From the NCBI GenBank assembly GCA_937974465.1, contig CALJWY010000351.1, positions 1-5,308 on the forward strand: a stretch of DNA of 5,308 nt, read 5' to 3'. The notes under the pieces are model-generated. The model made no database searches. It was given only the letters and a program-made list of their open reading frames with translations, and was not told the DNA's origin. Shown here piece by piece: positions 1 to 5,308 of this stretch; position 1 is the stretch's first letter; every line of letters begins with the position of its first letter. Origin of the DNA: an uncultured Lysobacterales bacterium. GTDB taxonomy: Bacteria > Pseudomonadota > Gammaproteobacteria > Xanthomonadales > SZUA-36. The position numbers and the translations under genes are program-made.

Positions 1-2363
1 CCAGGTGCCGCCAGCACACAAATTCGCTGCCCGGTCACATCGAGTCGGTCGACCAGTTGGCAGATGCTGTGGATGGCGGCAGCGTTGTGGCCATAATCAA
101 GAATCACCCGGAACGGATGCTCATCGAATACGTTCATGCGGCCCGGCGCCTGGAAAATGGTTGAGTCGAATGAACGCAGGCCATGGCGGATATCATCCAG
201 GGACTTATCCATCGAGTATGCCAATGCTGCCGCAAACATTGCATTCTGGACGTTGTGGGTGGCCTTGCCATCCATGGTTGCCGGTATCTGGTGAGTCCAG
301 ACAAGCTGGTAGTGCATACCGTTGTCATATAGCGTGATCATGTCGCCATTCATGCCCTGTTCCAGGACCATCGCCCGGCCACCGGCACGGATGTGTTCTT
401 TAACCAGCGCGTGTGCCGGATTCATGGTGACATAGCAGACGTGCTTGGCCTCGGTATAATCGGCCATCTTCAGACACAGGTCATCATCGGCATTGAGAAC
501 TGCAGTATCCCGGGCCACTTCGATGACGATCCGTTTCAACTCCGCGAGCTGCTCGAGTGTGTCGATGCCTTTCAGGCCCAGGTGATCGGCTGCGACATTC
601 AGACAGGCCGAGACGTCACAGCGACGATAACCCAATCCGGCGCGCAACAATCCGCCGCGCGCTGTTTCCAGCACAGCCACATCGACACTTGGATCACGCA
701 GCACGATATGCGCGGAGGTTGGGCCGGTCATATCGCCCTTAACGGTCAGTCGTCCATCGATATAAACACCATCGGTGGATGTCATGCCAACGGTGTGCCC
801 TGCCGTTTTGAGAATATGGGATAACATACGGGACGTCGTGGTCTTGCCATTCGTACCGGTAATACTGGCAACCGGTATACGGGTTGGTGTTCCCGGCGGG
901 AACAACATATCCATGACCTTGCCAGCCACATCCCGTGGTTGACCCTCGGATGGTGCAACATGCATCCTGAACCCGGGCGCTGCGTTGACCTCGACAATGG
1001 CACCACCGACCTCCTTGTAGGACTCGGTGATATCCGAGGTCAGGAAATCCACACCACCGACATCCAGGCCAACTGCGCGAATCGCGCGTACTGCCATTTC
1101 ACGATTGTCGGGATGCACTACGTCGGTCAGGTCTATTGCGGTACCGCCGGTAGACAGGTTGGCAGTATTACGCAGGTAGAAAATTTCGCCCTCGGGTAAA
1201 ACCGTATCGGCATCAAACCCGGCCAATTTCAATAACTCCATTGCCGGACGATCGAGCTCCAGCCTGGTCAGTACCTTCTCATGGCCAATACCGCGTCTTG
1301 GGTCCTCATTGACCATATCCACCAACTCTGTGACCGTGCTCTTGCCATCGCCAACGACATGCCCGGGGACACGCTTGGCGACCGCGACCAGTTCATTGTT
1401 GACCACCAGCATGCGATGATCAAAACCCTCTACATAGCTTTCAACCAAAACTGCGCGACTGCTGCCATGTTCGCGGGCAAAGGCGAAGGCACTGGCAACC
1501 TGCTCATCAGAGGTCAGGTTGATGGAGACTCCACGACCATGGTTGGCATTGAGTGGTTTGACGACCACCGGGTGGCCGATGCTGCGGGCAGCGCGGATAG
1601 CGGCACGTTCGTTGTAAATCATTTTTTGCGAAGGAACCGGCAAACCAAGATCATGCAGCAGGTTGTGGGTATCTTCTTTATCACAGGAGATCTCCACAGC
1701 AATGTGTGGGGTCTTACTCGTGATGGTAGCCTGGATGCGTTGTTGGTAGGCGCCATGGCCAAATTGCACAAGGGAATACTTGTTCAGCCTCTGGTACGGA
1801 ATCTCTCGCTCTTCGGCGGCATTCACCAGCGATGCGGTACTCGGGCCCAGTTCCTTGCGTTGTGCGAACAGTATGAAATCCTCACGTTCCTGCACAAAAT
1901 TGAAATCTGTTTCGATTTCATCTGCAAATTCCTGCTTCAGGTCATCCGGTAACAGGGTGAGCAATAACTGGCGCGCAATACGTGCCGCTTCCAGTCCGAC
2001 ATCGCGCTGCTTGTACTGGAAGACCATGTTGTAGACACCGGTTTCATCCGCACTCCGCGTGCGTCCGAAAGAAACATCTGAGCCCGCCTCGTTCTGTAAC
2101 TCCAGCGCGGCATGCTCCCAGATATGTGCCATCCAGGTGCCCTCATCTTCCCGCAAACGCCGGATAAAACCACCCGCCTCACCATAGGAGCAGCCGTGGT
2201 TGTGCAAACCGGGCAAGGCTTCAACCAGGGCATTGATAAAAGCTTCACCCAAACGGGCCGAAGGCCAGTCTTCCAGCGCACCAATGTCAACCTGGTGACG
2301 TATGACTGGAAAATGTGCATACAGGCTTGGACCAACATAGACGTTTGTAGAGAGAATTTTCAT
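1..2363 (-). CDS. cphA: Cyanophycin synthetase, C-terminus cut off by window edge
   Basis: This enzyme makes cyanophycin in the cytoplasm without a ribosome, adding Asp to the backbone and then Arg to each Asp side chain, with one ATP per addition. The frame is open for 787 codons from the ATG at 2363 to the left edge. The family is usually about 870-900 residues, so roughly 85-115 C-terminal residues lie outside. An N-terminal domain (about 1-160) carries the family signature HNHGCSYGEAGGFIRRL (54-70) and HIWEHAALELQ (80-90). An ATP-grasp domain (about 215-485) has the glycine-rich loop NHGRGVS (274-280) and the IVEVNAAPGFRMH stretch (456-468). A Mur-ligase-like domain starts near 490 with the P-loop GTNGKTTT (503-510) and includes ETARGGLLR (566-574) and DYGHN (756-760). 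The start is supported by AAGG 7 bases upstream. It is the second gene of the cphB-cphA operon. Identity is very secure; activity is inferred. Confidence 0.97.
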   Translation of the reverse strand, partial: MKILSTNVYVGPSLYAHFPVIRHQVDIGALEDWPSARLGEAFINALVEALPGLHNHGCSYGEAGGFIRRLREDEGTWMAHIWEHAALELQNEAGSDVSFGRTRSADETGVYNMVFQYKQRDVGLEAARIARQLLLTLLPDDLKQEFADEIETDFNFVQEREDFILFAQRKELGPSTASLVNAAEEREIPYQRLNKYSLVQFGHGAYQQRIQATITSKTPHIAVEISCDKEDTHNLLHDLGLPVPSQKMIYNERAAIRAARSIGHPVVVKPLNANHGRGVSINLTSDEQVASAFAFAREHGSSRAVLVESYVEGFDHRMLVVNNELVAVAKRVPGHVVGDGKSTVTELVDMVNEDPRRGIGHEKVLTRLELDRPAMELLKLAGFDADTVLPEGEIFYLRNTANLSTGGTAIDLTDVVHPDNREMAVRAIRAVGLDVGGVDFLTSDITESYKEVGGAIVEVNAAPGFRMHVAPSEGQPRDVAGKVMDMLFPPGTPTRIPVASITGTNGKTTTSRMLSHILKTAGHTVGMTSTDGVYIDGRLTVKGDMTGPTSAHIVLRDPSVDVAVLETARGGLLRAGLGYRRCDVSACLNVAADHLGLKGIDTLEQLAELKRIVIEVARDTAVLNADDDLCLKMADYTEAKHVCYVTMNPAHALVKEHIRAGGRAMVLEQGMNGDMITLYDNGMHYQLVWTHQIPATMDGKATHNVQNAMFAAALAYSMDKSLDDIRHGLRSFDSTIFQAPGRMNVFDEHPFRVILDYGHNAAAIHSICQLVDRLDVTGQRICVLAAP

Positions 2364-2370
2364 TGTAAAA

Positions 2371-2374
2371 CCTT
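2371..2374 (-). promoter_or_regulatory. Ribosome binding site of cphA
   Basis: The minus strand reads AAGG followed by 7 bases and the ATG at 2363. This supports that ATG as the true start. The encoded N-terminus MKILSTNVYVGPS also matches the usual beginning of cyanophycin synthetases. Confidence 0.6.
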
Positions 2375-2400
2375 AATTATTTGTCATTGAGTATTACGTG

Positions 2401-2416
2401 CCTGAAACCGTTCAGG
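2401..2416 (-). repeat. Perfect hairpin spanning the cphB stop codon
   Basis: The bases CCTGAA-ACCG-TTCAGG form a perfect 6-base-pair stem with a 4-base loop. The stem includes the cphB TGA stop (2412-2414) and reaches into the cphB-cphA gap. It is not followed by a run of T on the minus strand, so it does not look like a classic intrinsic terminator. It could be a weak attenuator, an mRNA processing or stability element that sets the CphB to CphA ratio, or chance, since a stem of this size is not rare. Confidence 0.4.
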
Positions 2417-3239
2417 TTCCACGCTCCAGCTTTGCCTCACGTGTCTCGAGGTTAAAGAGAGAACCATGCGCCAGCACATGCAGTTTTAATCCTATCAACG
2501 AAATCGCTTCCGCTTTGCGAACATAGCTCATGGAAGAGTGCCTCAGATCTGCCGGATCGATCACCGTTATAGTCCCATGTCCAACCACTTCCAGGACTCC
2601 GTTAGGATCGATAAAAGCGGCCGTGTTTTCGTCAATACCCAGGCCGCAGGCAAACGGGTTGAATGACAAAGCCGCCAGCAAGCGCCCGAGTCGGCCACGC
2701 TTGTTGAAGTGCTGATCAATGATGGCCCGGTTTGTCAGGCCAAGTCCAGGTGCCAGTACCACACCACTTTCCCGTGGCGACGGCCCACCGCGGCCACCGG
2801 CTATCATGTGTTCGGAAACAATGGCGGCGCCTGCAGATGTTCCGGCCATATGCACACCTTCCGCGTTAAGCCTGCGTATCGCGCGGGCCACCGGGGTTCC
2901 GCCCAGGATGGTGCTCAGGCGCAACTGGTTTCCGCCGGTGATAAATATGCCACTTGCCCTTTCCAGGGCTGCAAGAATCTCCTGCTGGTAACAATCGTCG
3001 CGGTTTTCAATCGGTATGCAGACCGCCTTGGCGCCCATACTCTCAAACAGTTCCTGGTAAAGCGGGCCGGTTTCATCCAGCAGTGACGCTGTAGGGATGA
3101 CGAGAATGCGGGCATCTTCGCCACCGCACAGCTCTACAAAACGCTCCAGGATTACCGGGTCCTTCCGCTTCGCTTCCGCCCCTCCGATGGGGATCACATA
3201 TCCACGGTTTTCACCTTCAACGGGGGCTGCAGGACTCAT
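2412..3239 (-). CDS. cphB: Cyanophycinase (peptidase family S51)
   Basis: This serine exopeptidase degrades cyanophycin to beta-Asp-Arg dipeptides. With the start chosen here it has 275 residues, close to the 271 of the Synechocystis enzyme. The nucleophile elbow GTSAGA (133-138) places the catalytic Ser at 135. DQHFNKRGRLGR (175-186) supplies His177 and the conserved Asp175, Gln176, Arg181, Arg183 and Arg186. Glu204 in GIDENTA completes the likely triad. As I recall the Synechocystis numbering (Ser132, His174, Glu201), all three are shifted by exactly 3. IFITGGNQLRL (98-108) is another family block. No signal peptide is seen, so it should be the intracellular type. An upstream in-frame ATG at 3293 would add 18 residues, but it has no ribosome binding site and would lie upstream of the predicted transcription start. 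The ATG at 3239 has GAAGG 10 bases upstream. It is first in the operon with cphA. Confidence 0.96.
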   Translation of the reverse strand: MSPAAPVEGENRGYVIPIGGAEAKRKDPVILERFVELCGGEDARILVIPTASLLDETGPLYQELFESMGAKAVCIPIENRDDCYQQEILAALERASGIFITGGNQLRLSTILGGTPVARAIRRLNAEGVHMAGTSAGAAIVSEHMIAGGRGGPSPRESGVVLAPGLGLTNRAIIDQHFNKRGRLGRLLAALSFNPFACGLGIDENTAAFIDPNGVLEVVGHGTITVIDPADLRHSSMSYVRKAEAISLIGLKLHVLAHGSLFNLETREAKLERGT

Positions 3240-3249
3240 TGATTGTCTA

Positions 3250-3254
3250 CCTTC
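3250..3254 (-). promoter_or_regulatory. Ribosome binding site deciding the cphB start
   Basis: The minus strand reads GAAGG, then 10 bases, then the ATG at 3239. The spacing is slightly long but usable. No comparable purine-rich motif precedes the alternative ATG at 3293, so the shorter 275-residue protein is preferred. Confidence 0.55.
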
Positions 3255-3269
3255 AAAATTGGGGCGAAT

Positions 3270-3298
3270 ATTGTAGTTGCTTATGTGGTGCATTGAAA
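3270..3298 (-). promoter_or_regulatory. Candidate sigma-70 promoter of cphB-cphA
   Basis: On the minus strand a TACAAT -10 box (3270-3275, 5 of 6 consensus bases) lies 17 bases from a weak TTTCAA -35 box (3293-3298, 3 of 6). Transcription would start near 3263, giving a leader of about 24 bases that contains the cphB ribosome binding site. The poor -35 and its overlap with a palindrome suggest a regulated promoter. This is prediction from motif and position only. Confidence 0.45.
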
Positions 3299-3303
3299 TG
3301 CAC
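3288..3303. promoter_or_regulatory. Palindromic candidate operator, ARG-box-like
   Basis: GTGCATT-GA-AATGCAC is a perfect 7-base inverted repeat around two bases. It covers the whole candidate -35 box of cphB, a position suited to repression. Its core TGCAT-N4-ATGCA differs from the E. coli ARG-box core TGAAT-N4-ATTCA only at one symmetric position in each half. Arginine is half of cyanophycin, so control by ArgR would make sense. ARG boxes normally occur in pairs 2-3 bases apart, and I see no second box here, so another regulator is equally possible. Confidence 0.4.
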
Positions 3304-3316
3304 GGAGAGATTTTAT

Positions 3317-3348
3317 TTGCCGAAAAGATGCTGAAAACATTGCCAAAA
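3317..3348. repeat. Short direct repeat TTGCC(A/G)AAAA
   Basis: TTGCCGAAAA (3317-3326) recurs as TTGCCAAAA (3340-3348), with starts 23 bases apart, close to two helical turns. It lies between the divergent cphB and ppa promoters. It could be a pair of activator half-sites, but it is short and A-rich, so chance is a serious alternative. Confidence 0.2.
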
Positions 3349-3376
3349 CAGCGGCGTGATCAGGACCGTTTTTACG

Positions 3377-3382
3377 TATAAT
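3377..3382 (+). promoter_or_regulatory. -10 box of the ppa promoter
   Basis: TATAAT here is a perfect sigma-70 -10 hexamer 26 bases before the ppa start codon. No good TTGACA-like element sits 15-18 bases upstream. The best candidate, GTGATC at 3356-3361 with a 15-base spacer, matches 3 of 6 bases. The predicted transcription start is near 3389, giving a leader of about 20 bases. Confidence 0.6.
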
Positions 3383-3395
3383 AGCTGGTTAGCAG

Positions 3396-3401
3396 AAGAG
3401 G
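3396..3401 (+). promoter_or_regulatory. Ribosome binding site of ppa
   Basis: AAGAGG lies 7 bases before the ATG at 3409 within a purine-rich stretch. The spacing is ideal and fixes the start of ppa. Confidence 0.65.
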
Positions 3402-3408
3402 ATTCATC

Positions 3409-3957
3409 ATGAGCCTGCAAAGGGTCCAGCCAGGACAAAACTTTCCCGACGATATCAACGTGATCGTCGAAGTACCGATGAACAGCCCCGCCATCAAGTA
3501 CGAGGTGGACAAGGATTCAGGCGCGATTTTTGTCGACCGGATGCTGAAAACCGCGATGTATTACCCCTGTAACTATGGTTATGTGCCACATACATTATGT
3601 GGCGATGGTGACCCCGTTGATGTCTTGGTCGTGCTGCCTCTGCCCATGTTGCCGGGCACGGTTGTGCGCTGTCGCCCTGTTGGTGTTCTGCTCATGAAAG
3701 ACGAAGAGGGAGAAGACTCCAAGGTCATTGCGGTTCCCATACCTGAGGTCACCGGCATCTACAGGGATATCGTCACGGTGGAAGATCTCGACGACACACT
3801 GCTGGACCAGATTGTGCATTTTTTCGAGCACTACAAAGACCTCGAAAAGAACAAGTGGGTCAGGACCGGCGGTTGGCAAGGAGTCGAGGCTGCCCGCCAG
3901 GAGTTGCTGGATGCCATTGAGCGCTACCAGGCGGCCCCTGAAAAACCAAACTTCTGA
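3409..3957 (+). CDS. ppa: Inorganic pyrophosphatase, family I
   Basis: This soluble cytoplasmic enzyme hydrolyses pyrophosphate to two phosphates and so pulls biosynthetic reactions that release pyrophosphate. It has 182 residues, against about 175 for the E. coli enzyme. The signature DGDPVDVLV (66-74) carries the metal-binding Asp66, Asp68 and Asp71. The other expected active-site residues are present, each one position after E. coli numbering as I recall it: Glu21, Lys30, Glu32, Arg44, Tyr56, Asp98, Asp103, Lys105, Tyr142 and Lys143. The enzyme therefore looks fully functional. The start MSLQRVQPGQN matches the family's usual beginning and has a good ribosome binding site. It is transcribed divergently from the cyanophycin operon and appears to be a single-gene unit. 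A functional tie to cyanophycin is not obvious, because cyanophycin synthetase releases phosphate rather than pyrophosphate. Confidence 0.97.
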   Translation: MSLQRVQPGQNFPDDINVIVEVPMNSPAIKYEVDKDSGAIFVDRMLKTAMYYPCNYGYVPHTLCGDGDPVDVLVVLPLPMLPGTVVRCRPVGVLLMKDEEGEDSKVIAVPIPEVTGIYRDIVTVEDLDDTLLDQIVHFFEHYKDLEKNKWVRTGGWQGVEAARQELLDAIERYQAAPEKPNF

Positions 3958-3966
3958 GCAGCCTTA

Positions 3967-4848
3967 CTAAGCGTCCCTCCAGAATTGCTGAGCTGCGTGC
4001 CAGATTCGCCATTGGGCCGGGTCTGCCAACAAGTGGCGGCTCAGGAATTCTGCATAGTTCTGCAGGAATGCCTGTGCTTCACTGGAACTGAAAGGCCCTT
4101 CCAGTTCCAATTTTTTTCTGACGGTATCACCAACCTGCAGGCTGAGGGCATAAAAAACATACTCTTTTTCCTTGTCTGCAAGAATGTCGGGGAAGCCTGC
4201 ATTGAATATCGCGTTCTTACCGATTACGGCTGTACTTAACGTCGGCCGTCCCTGCATGGGCGGCGCATCCATCACCACGATGACGCTGCCCGGTTGATCC
4301 AGCATTCCCCGTAACACCTTGCCCGCGCCCCCAACCGGTATTGCCCGGTCACCCATGGTCTTAACCATGTACCTGGCCGCCAATGTGCTAAACAGGTAAT
4401 AGAATGGCCGGATGCGCAGGACATGTCTTTCCGGTGGCCGAAATGGCAGGGCCGGGTCGAGGCCGGCCGATTGCAATATTTTCAATATTGAAATCGATGG
4501 CCCCCAGTGCATTCCGATAATGACGCGGTCCCTGGCAACTTCCAGGTCCGTTTCGATTTCCACATCTTCCAGCACGGCGCCGGTGCGCCCGAAGGACATC
4601 AGGTACAGGTCACGGACGTCGAGTAACTCGATCTGCTTCCACCTTCTCTTGAAGCGCGCCTCGTCCTCAATCTCCACATAGGGCTTAACACCCTGGAACG
4701 CCGCTTCGGCCGCCTCGGCCATAAACCATTTCCAGCACGAGGCCCTGTATAAAATTGAGCGCGAAAAAGATACCGGCAACAACACGGCCAACCCGGGAAT
4801 CAACAGGTAAGTAAACAGATCTGAAAATTGCTGGGAGAGCTTCGACAT
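3967..4848 (-). CDS. Divergent LpxL/HtrB-like lysophospholipid acyltransferase homologue
   Basis: This 293-residue protein resembles distantly the lipid A acyltransferase family (LpxL/HtrB, LPLAT fold), whose members transfer acyl chains to lipid A or other lipids at the inner membrane. It has a hydrophobic N-terminal segment (about 11-28, LFTYLLIPGLAVLLPVSF), likely a membrane anchor. The block VIIGMHWGPSISILK (109-123) corresponds to the catalytic HX4(D/E) region. VIVVMDAPPMQGR (189-201) matches the later block that usually holds a conserved Asp. A C-terminal stretch is rich in Trp and His (QWRIWHAAQQFW, 279-290). After His114, Ile119 stands where an acidic residue is expected, so the substrate and even activity are uncertain. 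The ATG at 4848, 5 bases after the prmA stop, is chosen. An ATG at 4908 would add 20 residues that overlap prmA. Neither start has a strong ribosome binding site, so coupling to prmA translation is likely. Gene recognition is good, function tentative. Confidence 0.6.
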   Translation of the reverse strand: MSKLSQQFSDLFTYLLIPGLAVLLPVSFSRSILYRASCWKWFMAEAAEAAFQGVKPYVEIEDEARFKRRWKQIELLDVRDLYLMSFGRTGAVLEDVEIETDLEVARDRVIIGMHWGPSISILKILQSAGLDPALPFRPPERHVLRIRPFYYLFSTLAARYMVKTMGDRAIPVGGAGKVLRGMLDQPGSVIVVMDAPPMQGRPTLSTAVIGKNAIFNAGFPDILADKEKEYVFYALSLQVGDTVRKKLELEGPFSSSEAQAFLQNYAEFLSRHLLADPAQWRIWHAAQQFWRDA

Positions 4849-4853
4849 CGGCT

Positions 4854-5308
4854 TCAGATTGCTTCCCGGTTGGAAGACGCGGGTGACAGTTTCCGGCCAC
4901 TGATGCATACCCAGCCATCATCCTTTGTAACCAACAGCGGGTCGGTATACGGCTGGTAGGCAGCAATCACTTCATCGGCTTGTTCTTCGAGGACACCTGA
5001 GAGCACAAGTGAGCCGCCGGGCCGCAGTGCCTTCAGTAAGTCGGCGGACAAATCAATCAATGGGCCGGCCAGGATATTGGCCAACATGATATCCGCCTGC
5101 GCGGGTCTGAATTGATCCGGCAATACAGCATTGATTTTATCCGTCACGTGATTCCGATCGGCATTATCCCTGGTCGCAAGCAATGCCTGTGGATCGTTAT
5201 CTACAGCGTTTACCCGGGTAGCCCCCTTAATGGCTGCGGCGATACCCAGGACCCCGGAGCCACAACCAAAATCGACCACCGACCTGTCCTTGAAATCATG
5301 CCCGTCTA
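4854..5308 (-). CDS. prmA: Ribosomal protein L11 methyltransferase, C-terminal half
   Basis: PrmA uses S-adenosylmethionine to methylate amino groups of ribosomal protein L11 in the cytoplasm. Only the last 150 residues are present; the family has about 295, so the L11-binding N-terminal domain lies beyond the right edge. The reading frame enters at the edge as DGHDFKDRSVVDFGCGSGVL. It contains SAM motif I (DFGCGSGVLGIAA), the acidic loop AVDNDPQAL, the PrmA-typical block MLANILAGPLIDLSADLL, and LRPGGSLVLSGVLEEQADEV. The C-terminal WVCISGRK matches the end of known PrmA proteins, followed by about 11 extra residues. The GTG at 5279 is an internal Val, not a start. The next gene begins 5 bases after the TGA, so the two are probably one transcript. 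Confidence 0.94.
   Translation of the reverse strand, partial: DGHDFKDRSVVDFGCGSGVLGIAAAIKGATRVNAVDNDPQALLATRDNADRNHVTDKINAVLPDQFRPAQADIMLANILAGPLIDLSADLLKALRPGGSLVLSGVLEEQADEVIAAYQPYTDPLLVTKDDGWVCISGRKLSPASSNREAI

Noticed and set aside
1281..1952. Plus-strand open frame of 223 residues opposite cphA
   Set aside because: It lies entirely antisense to clear cyanophycin synthetase sequence, resembles no known protein and has no recognisable ribosome binding site. It is a shadow frame.
2709..3086. Plus-strand open frame of 125 residues opposite cphB
   Set aside because: The minus strand encodes the conserved cyanophycinase core here. The antisense product has no recognisable motif.
3240..3293. 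Extended cphB start at the ATG at 3293, giving 293 residues
   Set aside because: There is no ribosome binding site upstream, the extra 18 residues are not typical of the family, and the candidate promoter would start transcription downstream of this ATG.
3340..3345. TTGCCA as a -35 box for ppa
   Set aside because: It lies 31 bases from the TATAAT at 3377, far outside the usual 15-19 base spacer.
4474..4490. Perfect inverted repeat CAATATT-TTC-AATATTG inside the acyltransferase gene
   Set aside because: It is inside coding sequence and follows from the repeated residues Ile-Leu-Lys-Ile-Leu. It is AT-rich, has no regulatory context and is best read as chance.
4704..4722. GC-rich repeated GCCGC(T/C)TCGGCC in the acyltransferase gene
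   Set aside because: It encodes an alanine-rich helix (AEAAEAAF) with repeated Ala and Glu codons. No sign of a functional repeat element.
4849..4908. Extended acyltransferase start at the ATG at 4908
   Set aside because: The added 20 residues overlap the conserved end of prmA and do not look like a signal or membrane segment. The ATG at 4848 sits right before the hydrophobic N-terminus. The longer form is not excluded.

Overview
The window looks like chromosomal DNA from a Gram-negative proteobacterium, most likely a gammaproteobacterium. This rests on the type of its genes (family I pyrophosphatase of E. coli type, PrmA, a lipid A acyltransferase-like protein) and on their sequence style. 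No species can be named from the sequence alone. All five genes are ordinary dense bacterial coding sequence, and no stretch of more than about 170 bases lacks a gene. No RNA gene, CRISPR array, insertion sequence or phage gene was seen.

Left part (1-3239, minus strand): a cyanophycin operon transcribed right to left. cphB (cyanophycinase) comes first. After a 48-base gap follows cphA (cyanophycin synthetase), which runs off the left edge with its last C-terminal part missing. Together they make and break down the Asp-Arg nitrogen, carbon and energy reserve polymer cyanophycin.

Middle (3240-3408): a 169-base divergent intergenic region. It holds a candidate cphB promoter, a 16-base palindrome over that promoter's -35 region that resembles an arginine-repressor (ARG) box, a short direct repeat, and a consensus TATAAT for the gene on the other strand. 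That gene, ppa (3409-3957, plus strand), encodes a complete soluble inorganic pyrophosphatase.

Right part (3967-5308, minus strand): the C-terminal half of prmA (ribosomal protein L11 methyltransferase) enters from the right edge. It is followed after 5 bases by a gene for a divergent LpxL/HtrB-like acyltransferase, which converges on ppa with only 9 bases between the stop codons. prmA and the acyltransferase gene are probably one transcript.

I found no clear undescribed multi-gene system. The items most worth a second look are the ARG-box-like palindrome upstream of cphB and the acyltransferase homologue that lacks the usual acidic catalytic residue.
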